A program made the position numbers and the translations under genes. From positions 210,424 to 274,423 of the forward strand of contig NZ_RHOY01000003.1 of assembly GCF_003946725.1 (NCBI RefSeq): a stretch of DNA of 64,000 bases, given 5' to 3'. This DNA is from Agrilactobacillus yilanensis (GTDB taxonomy: Bacteria > Bacillota > Bacilli > Lactobacillales > Lactobacillaceae). Below the pieces are notes generated by a model, which saw only the letters and a program-made list of their open reading frames with translations, was not told the origin of the DNA and searched no databases. The first letter of the stretch is position 1, and the number at the start of each line of letters is the position of its first letter. Of the stretch, positions 24,406 through 35,168 are shown in pieces.

Positions 24406-25275
24406 TTACGCCTCCCCAATTGCAGCCATAATATTACGGCCAGGCAAGATTTGAACTAAATGATCACGATATTCCTTAGACGCACGCCATGAATTCCGTG
24501 TATTCGTATCTTCTAAGCAAAGTTTACCGATTTCAGCCATTGTTTCTTCTGAAATTGCTTTACCTTTAGCATAAGCTTCGGCTTTTGCCATTCTGATTGG
24601 CGTTGGTGCAGCAACACCAAAGCAAACCCGTAGATCTTCAATAACGTCGTTTTCAACTTTAAGTAGACAAGCACAACTTAAGTTAGCAATATCTAAAGCA
24701 TGACGTTGGGCAAATTTTGTGTAATGTCCTTGGTAGCCTTCGTAATCTGCTTTTGCAATCTTAATTTTTACTAAAATATCACCAGGTTCTAGGTCTACCC
24801 AACCAGCACCCTTATAAAATTCGGCAATTGGTACATTCTTAACACCATTTGGTGAATGAATTTCTAAAACTGCATTATAAGCAAATAGTGTTGGTGCACT
24901 GTCTGCAGATGTCGCTCCGTTACAAACATTACCGCCAATAGTTCCGGCATTTCTTGTTTGTGGTCCACCGACTAAAGCAACTGCTTCACTCAGTAATGGT
25001 GCATGTTCTTTAACTAATGGATTTGTTTCAACATCTGTAAAGGAATTCATTGAACCAATGACTAATGTTTCATCGTCATCAAGATAGATATCTTGTAAAT
25101 CAGGAATACGTGTAATTCCGATTAATGGTGCATCCACAAAGCCTTCTTTACGTTCACGAGATTTTACTAACACATCAGTCCCGCCGGCAATTAAACGTGC
25201 CTTAGGATCTTCTTTGATTAAATCAAAAACATCTTGTAAGCTTTTCGCTTCATTATATCCAGTAATGTCATACAT
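24406..25275 (-). CDS. xdhB: Xanthine dehydrogenase FAD-binding subunit
   Basis: A 289-residue flavoprotein subunit of the CO-dehydrogenase/xanthine-dehydrogenase medium type. LIAGGTDVLV (about 30-39) and GTIGGNVCNGATSADSAPTL (about 112-131) are the two FAD-binding loops of this family. The C-terminal CO_deh_flav_C part runs from about 180. It would pass electrons to NAD+ or another acceptor. RBS AGAGG, 17 bases downstream of xdhA. Confidence 0.93.
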   Translation of the reverse strand: MYDITGYNEAKSLQDVFDLIKEDPKARLIAGGTDVLVKSRERKEGFVDAPLIGITRIPDLQDIYLDDDETLVIGSMNSFTDVETNPLVKEHAPLLSEAVALVGGPQTRNAGTIGGNVCNGATSADSAPTLFAYNAVLEIHSPNGVKNVPIAEFYKGAGWVDLEPGDILVKIKIAKADYEGYQGHYTKFAQRHALDIANLSCACLLKVENDVIEDLRVCFGVAAPTPIRMAKAEAYAKGKAISEETMAEIGKLCLEDTNTRNSWRASKEYRDHLVQILPGRNIMAAIGEA

Positions 25276-25292
25276 TTTTATTTGCCTCTTTT

Positions 25293-27584
25293 CTAAATGA
25301 TGTCAGCTTTTTTCAAGTGTTCAAAGACGTTTTGGGTTGATAATGGCATATTGTTAATACCAACAGTTGTTGCATCTTTTACGGCATTACGTAAAGCTGC
25401 AGCTGGAGAACAAAGTGGGTTTTCACCTAAAGACTTGTTCCCATAAGGGCCCAAAGGATCTTCGCTTTCTACAAACATTTGATCTAGATCAGGGACGTCC
25501 ATAAATGTTGGAATCTTATAATCCAACAAGTTATTGTTTAATGGTTTGCCTTTTGCATTATAGCGAACACCTTCGCCCATGCCATAGCCAATACCCATAA
25601 CCATACCACCATCAACTTGACCAGAAGCCAATAATGGATTAATGATTTTACCTGAATCATGAACATTCATGATACTCAAAATCTCTGTACGGCCAGTTTC
25701 AACATCAACTTCTACTTGTGCAAAAGTACAGCCAGATGCATAAGAGTTATTATGGATATTCACTGAAGCGCTGGCTTCAAGAGCTTTACCATAATGCATA
25801 TCATAATAAGAAGCCATTGCTACATCTTCAAGAGAAGCAATCTTTTGATTATTATGCACATAGACAACATTACCGTCTACAATATCAATAAATTCTGGAC
25901 GAACATCATACATACGAGAAGACAAGTCAATTAACTTGTTCCGCATTTTTTCAGCGGCCTCTCGAACAGCATAACCAGAAATATAAGTTTGACGTGAAGC
26001 GTAAGCACCAGGATCAAACGGATCAATATCTGTATCGGTCATAGAATCTCTAATGATCTTGTCATAAGAAACGCCTAATGTATCAGCAGCCATTTGTGAG
26101 AAGGCTGTATCAGCCCCTTGTCCAATTTCAGTTGCCCCTAACATCAATTTGAAGGAAGCATCTGGCATTAAGATCAAGCGCGCACTAGAAACTTCTAGCC
26201 CGAATGGATAAACGGCAGTCCCATAAGAGAAGGCAGCTACACCAACACCACGACGTTTGTCGCCGGTTTTATGTTTTAAGCTATCTGCTAGTTTTTCATC
26301 CCAATGGAAAGCTTCTCTACCTTTTTCAAGACATTCAACTGGTTTGAAGTCAAATTGCTGTACCTTACTTAATTCATTAAAGAAGCCTTCTGGGCGACAG
26401 TTCATTGTTCTGAATTTAATTGGATCCATCCCAATTTTGTCACAAGCATCTTCAACTAAAGATTCTAAGGCAAATGTTACTTGCGGAATCCCGTAACCAC
26501 GCATAGCGCCGGCAGTGGCGATATTTGTATAAACTGTTCTAGCATCATAACGGAAGTTTTCCATCTTATAAAGTGCATTGATGAATGAACCACCCTTACT
26601 ACCAATTGCATGACCGTGTGATGCATAACCGCCTTGGTTAGAATAAACGTTAAAATCAACGGCAGTGATCGTACCATCTTTTTTAACACCCATTTCAACA
26701 TCATAATCAATCGCATGACGTGTCCGTGTAAATGCAATTGATTCTTCACGAGTTAACCGTAATTGAACGGGTTTACCACCGCAAGCCATACTCATAGCAA
26801 CGGTTAAAGGTTCAATTGTAATTTCCTGTTTGTTACCAAAGCCCCCACCGATAAATGGTTTTTTAACCCGAACTTGTGCCCATGAAATACCAATTGCTTG
26901 GGCAATAATCCGACGGCAAATATAAGGGATTTGTGTAGAACTGATACAAGTCCAACGTTGATCATCGCTTCTAAAAGCAACGGCAACTTGACTTTCCATA
27001 TGAATATGTTGTTGTGGTGAAGTTGAGAATGACTCTTTCACAACGTAATCCGCTTCAGCCATGCCTTTCTTGACATCGCCATAGCCTGCTGTTGTATGTG
27101 CAATCGTATTATCACGTTCTTCATGAATACGCATTGCGTCATCAGCAATTGCTTCTTTTGGTGTCAAATAAACCGGATATTCTTCATATTCCACCTTAAT
27201 TTTTTCAATTGCTTTAACAGCTTGTAATTCTGTCTTAGCAACAACGGCTGCGATTTCGTCACCATAAACTCGAATTTCACGTGTTAATAGTTGACGATCC
27301 TCAATATCCCGTTTAGCTGGATCCAAACCATAAGGATGGCCTGCTGTCCCGAACTTGTTTTGTGGTAAGTCCTCTGGTAAAAGAACTTTCACAACACCTG
27401 GCATTTTTTCAGCTTCAGAAATATCATACTTTACAACGCGACCGTGTGTAATTGTCGCATGCATGATTTTACCGTGTAACTGATTGGCAATCGGAAAATC
27501 CTCCGTGAATTTTGCCTGACCTGTGACTTTTGCAACCGCATCCCAGCGTTGCTCAGTCTTTCCAACGATACCTTTTTTCTCCAT
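25293..27584 (-). CDS. xdhA: Xanthine dehydrogenase molybdenum-binding subunit
   Basis: A 763-residue catalytic subunit that hydroxylates hypoxanthine or xanthine at a molybdopterin centre. The a/b hammerhead domain comes first (GKTEQRWDAVAKVTGQAKFTED region at about 8-28), then the Mo-binding domains with FIGGGFGNKQE, AGAMRGYG (the conserved active-site Arg) and IGQGADTAFSQ. Near the C-terminus NKSLGENPLCSPAAALRNAV contains the essential Glu in the XdhA-type KSLGE context. RBS GGAGG, leading gene of the operon. It requires a molybdenum cofactor, so moa/moe genes must exist elsewhere. A purine substrate is supported by pbuX; the exact one is open. Confidence 0.92.
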   Translation of the reverse strand: MEKKGIVGKTEQRWDAVAKVTGQAKFTEDFPIANQLHGKIMHATITHGRVVKYDISEAEKMPGVVKVLLPEDLPQNKFGTAGHPYGLDPAKRDIEDRQLLTREIRVYGDEIAAVVAKTELQAVKAIEKIKVEYEEYPVYLTPKEAIADDAMRIHEERDNTIAHTTAGYGDVKKGMAEADYVVKESFSTSPQQHIHMESQVAVAFRSDDQRWTCISSTQIPYICRRIIAQAIGISWAQVRVKKPFIGGGFGNKQEITIEPLTVAMSMACGGKPVQLRLTREESIAFTRTRHAIDYDVEMGVKKDGTITAVDFNVYSNQGGYASHGHAIGSKGGSFINALYKMENFRYDARTVYTNIATAGAMRGYGIPQVTFALESLVEDACDKIGMDPIKFRTMNCRPEGFFNELSKVQQFDFKPVECLEKGREAFHWDEKLADSLKHKTGDKRRGVGVAAFSYGTAVYPFGLEVSSARLILMPDASFKLMLGATEIGQGADTAFSQMAADTLGVSYDKIIRDSMTDTDIDPFDPGAYASRQTYISGYAVREAAEKMRNKLIDLSSRMYDVRPEFIDIVDGNVVYVHNNQKIASLEDVAMASYYDMHYGKALEASASVNIHNNSYASGCTFAQVEVDVETGRTEILSIMNVHDSGKIINPLLASGQVDGGMVMGIGYGMGEGVRYNAKGKPLNNNLLDYKIPTFMDVPDLDQMFVESEDPLGPYGNKSLGENPLCSPAAALRNAVKDATTVGINNMPLSTQNVFEHLKKADII

Positions 27585-27638
27585 TGTGTTTTCCTCCTTC
27601 TTGAACTTTAGCTTTCATTTCAGAGTGTATGTAGTATT

Positions 27639-27676
27639 AAACAAAAGACGCTTTAATAATGTAAGCGTTTTTTGTT
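27639..27676 (-). promoter_or_regulatory. Leader hairpin upstream of xdhA
   Basis: ACAAAAGACGCTT pairs with AAGCGTTTTTTGT across a 9-base loop, 55-90 bases before the xdhA start. It could be an attenuator or a roadblock; no purine-riboswitch core is visible near it. Confidence 0.4.
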
Positions 27677-27881
27677 CCGAGTAAACTGTAACATATTGTT
27701 AAATTGTAAACAACAATAAATTATTATTAAAATCAGAATAACAAGACAGTTAAAATACTCTACAAACACTATTATACCACACTTTACAGCGGATTAATAC
27801 AAAATTATCAATTTTGATTTTCGATCATTTTGCCATTAAAAACATTTTGGTTTGTGAATTTTTTTAGATGGTTTCTAGACA

Positions 27882-27911
27882 GATTATTTTTTAGGCACCT
27901 AAAAAATAATC
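27882..27911. repeat. Perfect 14-bp inverted repeat in the xdhA-adhP gap
   Basis: GATTATTTTTTAGG and its complement are separated by only CA. The symmetry extends to about 20 bp per arm with two mismatches. It may be a large operator or the relic of a mobile end. The 27585-28365 gap otherwise holds the leader hairpin, a weak hairpin at 27947-27972 and a 48-codon frame. Confidence 0.6.
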
Positions 27912-28028
27912 AATCTATCTAATTGAGAGTGATTATTGATTAAGTGAAAAAAGCTGATTTTATCAGGCTTTTGATTCATTTTTGTTTGAAATACAACCAT
28001 ATTCTTTAAATATACTATTTTTATTCCT

Positions 28029-28175
28029 ATGGTATATGATCAAGAACTGAATTTGAAATTAAAAATTATAAATCCTTTTCCTTCCTATTATAAGGGTCTA
28101 TTTTTTGATTATAATTTAACGGCTAATTCAGCTGTTAGAGAACAGTTGAAAAAATGCATTAAAAAATTTGAATAA
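28029..28175 (+). pseudogene. Orphan 48-residue frame, possible gene remnant
   Basis: ATG 28029 to TAA 28173-28175, product ending AVREQLKKCIKKFE with an aromatic middle (FPSYYKGLFFDY). It has no RBS and codon use looks protein-like, so it may be the last part of a lost gene. No family recognised. Confidence 0.2.
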
Positions 28176-28280
28176 TATTTTTAATTGTATTATTTAAAAT
28201 TAAATAAATTAACATTTAATTTTAGTATAGTTTAACAAATTTAAATTATCTATTTTTGAATATTTCATTCAAAAATTACT

Positions 28281-28332
28281 TTGTGCAAAAAATCACTTGT
28301 AATTATTTTTTTGTCGTCTATAATGACAAGTG
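28281..28332 (+). promoter_or_regulatory. adhP promoter with Rex-like operator and flanking inverted repeat
   Basis: TTGTAA (28297-28302) and TATAAT (28319-28324) are 16 bases apart. TTGTGCAAAAAATCACTT (28281-28298) matches the 18-base Rex pattern TTGTGAAWWWWTTCACAA at 14 positions, with exact half-site spacing, and overlaps the -35. In addition CACTTGT (28294-28300) and ACAAGTG (28326-28332) bracket the promoter as an inverted repeat. Confidence 0.5.
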
Positions 28333-28365
28333 TGAACTACCTTAACAACGAGAGGGGAAATTAGC

Positions 28366-29385
28366 ATGAAAGCTGCAGTTGTACGCGATCCAGTCGATGG
28401 TTTTGTCGATATTAAAGATGTTACACTCCGCCCTATCAAATCTGGGGAAGCACTAGTTGATATGGAATATTGTGGACTATGTCACACAGATTTACACGTT
28501 GCTGCCGGAGATTTTGGTGAAGTACCCGGTAGAATCATTGGACACGAAGGTGTTGGTATCGTTTCACAAATTGCCGATGACGTTACTTGTTTGAAAGTCG
28601 GTGATCGTGTATCTATCGCCTGGTTCTTTAGTGGTTGTGGTCATTGTGAATACTGCCTAACTGGTAGAGAAGCACTTTGCCGTAACGTTAAAAATTCAGG
28701 TTTCACTGTTGATGGTGCCATGGCACAACAATGTATTGTTGATGCTGCTTATGCTGTCAAAGTTCCAGAAGGTTTAGATCCAATTGAAGCAACTTCACTA
28801 ACTTGTGCTGGCGTTACTACATATAAGGCTTTAAAAGTTGGTGAAACAAAACCTGGTCAATGGGTCGAAGTTGTTGGTGCTGGTGGTCTTGGTAACTTGG
28901 CCGTTCAGTATGCTAAAAATGTCTTTGGTGCACATGTCATTGCTGTAGATGGTAATGATGATAAACTTGCTGCTGCTAAAGAAAATGGTGCTGATATCTT
29001 GATCAATCGTCATGATTCAGATGTTGGTCAACAAATTCAAGAAAAAGTTGGCGGTGTTCATAATTCTATCGTTACAGCGGTTACAACAGACGCCTTTAAA
29101 CAATCTGTTGATGCGCTACGTCCTGATGGCCGCTTAGTAGCCGTAGCATTACCTAGTGGTGCTATGGAATTAAATATTGCTAAAACTGTTTTAGACGGTA
29201 TCCAAGTCGTTGGTTCTTTAGTTGGTACCCGGACAGACTTAGCTGAAACTTTCCAATTCGGCGCTGAAGGCAAAGTTCATCCAATTGTTCAAACTTGTCG
29301 CCTAGATGATATTAATGACATCATTAAAGAAATGAAGTCAAATAGTATCGTAGGCCGGATGGTTGTTGACTTTACCAAAGAATAA
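28366..29385 (+). CDS. adhP: Zinc-dependent alcohol dehydrogenase
   Basis: A 339-residue medium-chain dehydrogenase that interconverts acetaldehyde and ethanol with NAD. Catalytic zinc ligands are Cys39, His60 and Glu61 (GHEG). The structural zinc site is complete: Cys91, Cys94, Cys97 and Cys105. A Rossmann motif GAGGLGNLA lies near 171-179. Length and motifs fit the AdhP class. It is a single gene with its own promoter and terminator. The Rex-like site suggests induction at high NADH. A second gene of the same superfamily starts at the right end of the window. Confidence 0.9.
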   Translation: MKAAVVRDPVDGFVDIKDVTLRPIKSGEALVDMEYCGLCHTDLHVAAGDFGEVPGRIIGHEGVGIVSQIADDVTCLKVGDRVSIAWFFSGCGHCEYCLTGREALCRNVKNSGFTVDGAMAQQCIVDAAYAVKVPEGLDPIEATSLTCAGVTTYKALKVGETKPGQWVEVVGAGGLGNLAVQYAKNVFGAHVIAVDGNDDKLAAAKENGADILINRHDSDVGQQIQEKVGGVHNSIVTAVTTDAFKQSVDALRPDGRLVAVALPSGAMELNIAKTVLDGIQVVGSLVGTRTDLAETFQFGAEGKVHPIVQTCRLDDINDIIKEMKSNSIVGRMVVDFTKE

Positions 29386-29408
29386 TTTAAATTAATTAAT
29401 TAAAAACG

Positions 29409-29457
29409 AATAAGTCCCTAACTTGACCAGTGATGATTGAGTTAGGGACTTATTTAT
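29409..29457. terminator. Bidirectional terminator between adhP and the LacI regulator
   Basis: AATAAGTCCCTAACT and AGTTAGGGACTTATT form a perfect 15-bp stem. Confidence 0.9.
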
Positions 29458-29462
29458 TTAAT

Positions 29463-30515
<1,053 letters not shown>

Positions 30516-30628
30516 TCACGAAACTATTTTTTAGTAAAAATTAAATAAAATACTAAATTAATTTAGCAAAAATAACCAGTACTGCTGCAAATGCTATAAT
30601 GAAGTTAATTCAACAAAGGGGTGATTTG

Positions 30629-31093
30629 ATGGCCAATTATATTAAAGACATCCGTGCTAAAGTAGATCACATGCCAATTCTGTTAAATGCTGCTGCAGGT
30701 GCGATTGTCAATGACCAGCACCAAATTTTATTGCAAGAACGGGCAGATACCCATGACTGGAGCCTCCCCGGCGGCTATATGGAATACGGTGAAAGTTTCG
30801 AACAAACTGTATTGAGAGAAGTTGCCGAAGACAGTGGTCTAAATGTCGAAATCATTGCACCAATCAATATTTTTGATCAGGGATTCACTGAATATCCTAA
30901 TGGTGATGTCGCACAAGTCATCAGTATGCTCTATCTTGTTGCGCCAATCGGTGGCCACTTGATTGAAGCACCCACTGATGAAACATTAAGCTTGCGTTAT
31001 TTTGATTTTGATAATCTTCCACCATTGTTAAATCAGCAAAACAAAGACATGATCCAAGCAACTAAAAATTATATCCCACAAACAAATATGTAA
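30629..31093 (+). CDS. NUDIX hydrolase
   Basis: A protein of 154 residues hydrolysing a nucleoside diphosphate linked to another moiety. The Nudix box GGYMEYGESFEQTVLREVAED is nearly canonical, with ED in place of the usual EE (about 50-70). The start is the ATG at 30629 with AAAGGGG upstream. The more upstream ATG at 30599 overlaps the TATAAT promoter element (30595-30600) and cannot be the start. Substrate unknown; the pairing with luxS across a shared terminator is convergent, not an operon. Confidence 0.85.
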   Translation: MANYIKDIRAKVDHMPILLNAAAGAIVNDQHQILLQERADTHDWSLPGGYMEYGESFEQTVLREVAEDSGLNVEIIAPINIFDQGFTEYPNGDVAQVISMLYLVAPIGGHLIEAPTDETLSLRYFDFDNLPPLLNQQNKDMIQATKNYIPQTNM

Positions 31094-31135
31094 TCAAAAA
31101 AGCCAGGTCAACATTGACCTGACTTTTTTTGATTA
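31094..31135. terminator. Bidirectional terminator between the NUDIX gene and luxS
   Basis: AATCAAAAAAG.CAGGTCAA and its complement form a long stem with a 3-4 base loop and T runs on both strands. Confidence 0.92.
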
Positions 31136-31609
31136 TTAAACTAATTTACGTTCATAAGGATCTGAGCTAATACCGGCTTCAAGAATCACTTTAGACCATT
31201 CTTTTGCTGAGAATAATGAATGATCTTTATAATTACCACAGCTATAAATATCCGTTCCTGGTACATCTGACCATTGAATATCATTAGCGATTGCTGTTAA
31301 AGCAGACTTCAAAGCTTGTGCAACCTCTACAGTACTGTGTTGACCCCAAACAATCAAATGAAACCCAGTCCGACAGCCAAATGGTGAACAGTCAATTACA
31401 CCAGTCATTCGATCACGTAAAAGCCCAGCTAGTAAATGTTCAATGGTATGTAATCCAGCCGTTGGAATGGCATTTTCATTTGGTTGAACTAATCGTAAAT
31501 CATAATTAGAAATAATATCACCTTTTGGTCCTTTTTCTTCAGCAATTAAACGGACATAAGGCGCTAAAACCTTTGTATGATCTAATTTAAAACTTTCAAC
31601 TTCTGCCAT
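31136..31609 (-). CDS. luxS: S-ribosylhomocysteine lyase
   Basis: A 157-residue metalloenzyme splitting S-ribosylhomocysteine into homocysteine and DPD, the AI-2 precursor, in the activated methyl cycle. The metal site is His54, His58 (HTIEH) and Cys124. Glu57 is the general base and Cys79 (PFGCRTGF) the second catalytic residue. Length is typical. RBS GGAAG. It is monocistronic here, with no pfs or metK beside it. Confidence 0.96.
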   Translation of the reverse strand: MAEVESFKLDHTKVLAPYVRLIAEEKGPKGDIISNYDLRLVQPNENAIPTAGLHTIEHLLAGLLRDRMTGVIDCSPFGCRTGFHLIVWGQHSTVEVAQALKSALTAIANDIQWSDVPGTDIYSCGNYKDHSLFSAKEWSKVILEAGISSDPYERKLV

Positions 31610-31865
31610 AATTTTACAACTTCCTTTATATTAAAATTTAAGAATTCAAGGTTCCATCTTTAATGTAACCACGAATTTAAAGAATACTCAAATCTTATTT
31701 AGTTATCCCCTAAAATACATCAAAAAATCACTTCAGGACCTACACTTATTTCACAGACTCTGTTATGATTAAATTCAACTTGTTTTTTCTAATCATAATG
31801 CAATAAAACATATTTACATTTTTGAAAAGTTAAACTAGGGTACATGTTGGGAGGCCCTCGTACAT

Positions 31866-32570
31866 ATGAATGATGTTCTTGATTTTCGAAATGGCATTAA
31901 AGATGTCGTGCCCACCTTATTTGGCTATATTGGGGTTGGGATTGCTTTTGGAATTGTTGCTAAAACCAGCCATTTATCCGTGTGGATGGTTTTATTTATG
32001 TCGCTGATTGTTTATGCTGGTTCAGCACAATTTATCATCGCCAGTATGTTGCTAGCCAGTAGTCCGATTAGTGCTATTGTTATTTCCACAATTTTAATTA
32101 ACGCTCGGATGAGCCTGATGAGTATGGCTGTGGCGCCTTACCTTAAGGATGAAAGTTTTGCTAAAAATATCGGTGTGGGTACCTTATTGACCGATGAGAC
32201 CTTCGCACTTTCGATGAATAAAATGAATTATACAGATAATAAATTAGATAGCCACTGGTTCAATTCCGCCAATTTAGTAGCTTATCTTGTTTGGGCTTTA
32301 GCAACCGTTGCTGGTAATTTGATTGGCGGCCTTTTTCCGGACCCAGCTGTGTTAGGTTTAGACTTTGCAGTGGTTGCCATGTTTATCGGTCTTTTATATT
32401 TACAAATCATCGCTGATCGTACGAGACCCCTAGCCCGTCATTTTCAAGTATTTTTATTTGTTGCCTTAGCCATGTTTATTTTAATGCGCTTTTTACCGGG
32501 TAATTCAGCAATTCTAGTAGCCACAATTTTAGGCTGCATCTTTGGTATGGTGGTGAATCATAATGACTAG
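31866..32570 (+). CDS. azlC: AzlC-family branched-chain amino acid exporter, large subunit
   Basis: A 234-residue membrane protein with about six transmembrane segments. GVGIAFGIVAK, SLIVYAGSAQFI (about 50-61) and LINARMSLMSMAVAPYL (about 78-94) are AzlC/YgaZ signatures. With the small AzlD partner it exports branched-chain amino acids or analogues. RBS GGGAGG about 11 bases before ATG. It overlaps azlD by 8 bases. Confidence 0.88.
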   Translation: MNDVLDFRNGIKDVVPTLFGYIGVGIAFGIVAKTSHLSVWMVLFMSLIVYAGSAQFIIASMLLASSPISAIVISTILINARMSLMSMAVAPYLKDESFAKNIGVGTLLTDETFALSMNKMNYTDNKLDSHWFNSANLVAYLVWALATVAGNLIGGLFPDPAVLGLDFAVVAMFIGLLYLQIIADRTRPLARHFQVFLFVALAMFILMRFLPGNSAILVATILGCIFGMVVNHND

Positions 32571-32889
32571 TAAAGTTTATCTCACAATTTTTCTATGCGG
32601 ACTAGCAACTTGGTTGATTCGAGTTGTACCGTTTATGCTTGTAAAAAACTTTAAGATTCCGCCAATGCTAATGCGATTTTTAAGTTTTGTCCCCGTGGCT
32701 ATTTTGAGCGCCATTTTTGTAGAAAGTCTCTTAATCTACCATACTGGTCATTGGCCAAGTATTAACTTTGGTAATTTCTTAGCTTCAATCCCGGCGATTA
32801 TTACGGCGATCATTTCAAAAAGTCTCTTAGCTGTGGTTGTTGTCGGTGTTATTGCGATGGCGTTAATTCGTTTTTTAGGATTAGTTTGA
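32563..32889 (+). CDS. azlD: AzlD-family branched-chain amino acid exporter, small subunit
   Basis: A 108-residue membrane protein with about four hydrophobic segments, carrying the AzlD motif WLIRVVPFML near the N-terminus and FLSFVPVAILSAIF at about 39-52. The ATG lies inside the end of azlC, so translation is coupled. The pair is followed 20 bases later by the Trp T-box promoter. Confidence 0.85.
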   Translation: MTSKVYLTIFLCGLATWLIRVVPFMLVKNFKIPPMLMRFLSFVPVAILSAIFVESLLIYHTGHWPSINFGNFLASIPAIITAIISKSLLAVVVVGVIAMALIRFLGLV

Positions 32890-32908
32890 AAAAAATAATT
32901 AAAAAGTG

Positions 32909-33264
32909 TTGACAAATATATAATAATAATCTAATATAAATTTCATAATTTAATTCGTCCATAAACCGTTGAAGTGGAGATCAAGATTATCGTGCCCGTA
33001 AAGAGAGTTGCTAGTTGATGGGAATGCAACCGAACGCAGATAGTTAAATGGACCACAGAGGGTTCTTCTGAAAGTATTGTCTAGTATGAAGAAACGTCAG
33101 GTATACGTCAGTTACCGGAGGGGTGTTGGCCCCTTGCTAAGGGTGATCGAATCGTTATTTGGGGTAGTTTACTATCTAAAAATAACGTTATTTGGTCAAA
33201 TTAAGGTGGCACCGCGGGTAAATCCGTCCTTAACAATTCAACTTGTTATGGACGGATTTTTTTG
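32909..33264 (+). promoter_or_regulatory. Tryptophan T-box leader of the trp operon
   Basis: Promoter TTGACA (32909-32914), 17 bases, TAATAT (32932-32937). The leader holds a stem I region with specifier TGG (33049-33051, in AAATGGACC), the T-box sequence AAGGTGGCACCGCGG (33203-33217) and a terminator formed by AAATCCGTCC with GGACGGATTT and a T run (33220-33264). Uncharged tRNA-Trp should stabilise the antiterminator and switch on trpDCFBA. Confidence 0.93.
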
Positions 33265-33286
33265 TACCCAAATGGAGGTTTTAACT

Positions 33287-33343
33287 ATGAAATCATTTAA
33301 ACGATGGCAAAGATTACCGTTAGACTTTAATAACCGTATTTAA
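33287..33343 (+). CDS. 18-codon frame between the T-box terminator and trpD
   Basis: ATG 33287 with a strong GGAGG (33274-33278) encodes MKSFKRWQRLPLDFNNRI and stops 26 bases before trpD. It lies after the terminator, so it is translated only when the operon is on. It may couple ribosomes into trpD, or it may be the relic of a deleted first gene (trpE). A single Trp codon argues against classical leader-peptide attenuation. Confidence 0.45.
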   Translation: MKSFKRWQRLPLDFNNRI

Positions 33344-33369
33344 TATAAGTCAATTTTGGAGGTAATCTC

Positions 33370-34392
33370 ATGATTAAAGAAGCATTAATGAAAGTTGTTA
33401 ATCAAAAAAATTTATCTTTTGATGAAAGTCACGCTGTTCTGACAGAAATTATGACAGGTCAAGTTCCAGAATCACAAATCGCCAGTCTTTTGACTGCCTT
33501 AACCATTAAAAATACAACGCCTGATGAAATCGCTGGTGCAGCTTTGGCGATGCGTCAACAAGCTTTGGCTTTTCCCAAAACCGATGATCTTTTAGAAATT
33601 GTCGGTACTGGTGGTGATCATTCTAATTCCTTTAACATTTCTTCTACAGCAGCGCTAGTCATTGCTGCTGCAGGTACTAAAGTTGCCAAGCACGGCAATC
33701 GCGCTGCCTCTTCTAAGAGTGGTGCTGCTGATGTTTTAGAAGCTTTAGGCCTTAACATCAATCAAACACCAGCTGAAAGCTTTCAAAGTTTAGAAAAAAA
33801 CAACTTCTGCTTCTTGTTTGCTCAAGAGTACCATCGTTCAATGAAATACGTCGCACCAGTACGCAAAGCTTTAGGTTTTAGAACCATCTTTAACGTTTTA
33901 GGGCCTTTAGCTAATCCGGCAAATCCACAAAAAATATTATTCGGCGTTTACGATGCCAACTTATTAGAACCTATGGCAGCCGTGTTAAATAAATTAGGTA
34001 TTCAACACGCCTTGATCATTCATAGTGAAGATGGCCTAGATGAGTTAACGACCACTGCTGATAATCAGATTGTAACCTTGGATAATGGCAAAATGACACA
34101 TAGCGTTTTGACACCAGAATCCTTAGGCTTCAAACGCGCCCGTTCCGAAGATCTTCTGGGTGGCACACCTTTAGAAAACGCACAAATTACTAAGGCAATC
34201 TTGAATAATCACGCCGGTCCTAAATTAGATACCGTCTTATTAAATGCCGGTGTTGCTTTACATTTAGCACATCCCGAATTCAGTATTCCCGAAGGCATTT
34301 TATTAGCCCGCGAAACAATCGCTAGCGGTGCAGCTACTCAATTATTAACTCGTTTAATTCGCTTTTCAAACAATCAGGATGTGGTGGCATGA
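33370..34392 (+). CDS. trpD: Anthranilate phosphoribosyltransferase
   Basis: A 340-residue cytosolic enzyme joining anthranilate and [19 protein letters not shown] (about 78-92) is the PRPP-binding loop, [21 protein letters not shown] (about 109-129) the second conserved block, and GLDE with the following residues the Mg/PRPP site. RBS TTGGAGG. First enzyme gene of the operon and overlaps trpC by 4 bases (ATGA). No glutamine amidotransferase domain is fused. Confidence 0.95.
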   Translation: MIKEALMKVVNQKNLSFDESHAVLTEIMTGQVPESQIASLLTALTIKNTTPDEIAGAALAMRQQALAFPKTDDLLEIVGTGGDHSNSFNISSTAALVIAAAGTKVAKHGNRAASSKSGAADVLEALGLNINQTPAESFQSLEKNNFCFLFAQEYHRSMKYVAPVRKALGFRTIFNVLGPLANPANPQKILFGVYDANLLEPMAAVLNKLGIQHALIIHSEDGLDELTTTADNQIVTLDNGKMTHSVLTPESLGFKRARSEDLLGGTPLENAQITKAILNNHAGPKLDTVLLNAGVALHLAHPEFSIPEGILLARETIASGAATQLLTRLIRFSNNQDVVA

Positions 34393-35168
34393 TTTTAGAT
34401 GATCTCGTTGCAGCAACGACCAAAAGATTAGTTACTGAAAAATCAAAATTATCACTTGCTGCCTTAAAAGCAGAGGTCAGCCAGTTGCCAATAACAAAAA
34501 GTACCTTTGCTAAAACCTTACAACAGCCAGGCTTGCATATTATCGGTGAACTAAAACAAGCTTCCCCCTCTAAAGGCCAAATTGTAACGGATTTTCCTTA
34601 TTTACAAATTGCCAAGGAATATGCATTAGCCCAAGTAACAGCCATCTCCGTTTTAACCGAACCGGACTATTTTAAAGGACAGTTAACTTATCTTGAAAAA
34701 GTCCATCAAGTCACCGATTTACCATTGCTGCGCAAGGATTTTACAATTGATCCTTATATGATTTACCAAGCTAAAATCAGCGGTGCCAGTATTATTTTAT
34801 TAATCGTTGCTATTTTGACTGACGCTCAACTACACGACTATCTTCATCTAGCAAAGGACCTAGGTTTAGATGCCATCGTCGAAGTCCACGATGCCCAAGA
34901 AATCCGTCGCGCTTTAGCTGCCAATGCAAAAATTATCGGTATTAATAATCGTAATTTAAAAGATTTCTCTGTTGATCTACAGCACAGCCAACAATTACGA
35001 CAATTAATTCCTGCAACGATTCCAGTAATTGCAGAAAGTGGTTTAAAAACACCGACCGATGTAAAAACAGTCTATCAAGCCGGATTTAACGGTGTTTTAA
35101 TCGGTGAATCTCTAATGCGTGCCAAAAATAAAGTTCAATTAGTTCAGCAATTTCAGGCGGTGATTTAA
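34389..35168 (+). CDS. trpC: Indole-3-glycerol-phosphate synthase
   Basis: A 259-residue TIM-barrel enzyme closing the indole ring. [12 protein letters not shown] (about 55-66), [10 protein letters not shown] (about 92-101), LLRKDF (about 117-122), IVEVHD and [11 protein letters not shown] (about 180-190) are the standard active-site strands including both catalytic lysines. Start by ATGA overlap with trpD; its stop overlaps the trpF start (TAATG). Confidence 0.95.
   Translation: MILDDLVAATTKRLVTEKSKLSLAALKAEVSQLPITKSTFAKTLQQPGLHIIGELKQASPSKGQIVTDFPYLQIAKEYALAQVTAISVLTEPDYFKGQLTYLEKVHQVTDLPLLRKDFTIDPYMIYQAKISGASIILLIVAILTDAQLHDYLHLAKDLGLDAIVEVHDAQEIRRALAANAKIIGINNRNLKDFSVDLQHSQQLRQLIPATIPVIAESGLKTPTDVKTVYQAGFNGVLIGESLMRAKNKVQLVQQFQAVI

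Noticed and set aside
27585..27880. Purine riboswitch before xdhA
   Set aside because: The conserved purine-aptamer loops and P1 are not present on either strand; only a simple hairpin is found.
30599..30628. Upstream ATG of the NUDIX gene
   Set aside because: It overlaps the TATAAT element; the ATG at 30629 has the RBS.
33077..33343. 88-residue open frame across the trp leader
   Set aside because: It runs through the T-box core and terminator; those RNA elements explain the sequence, and only the last 18 codons have their own RBS.
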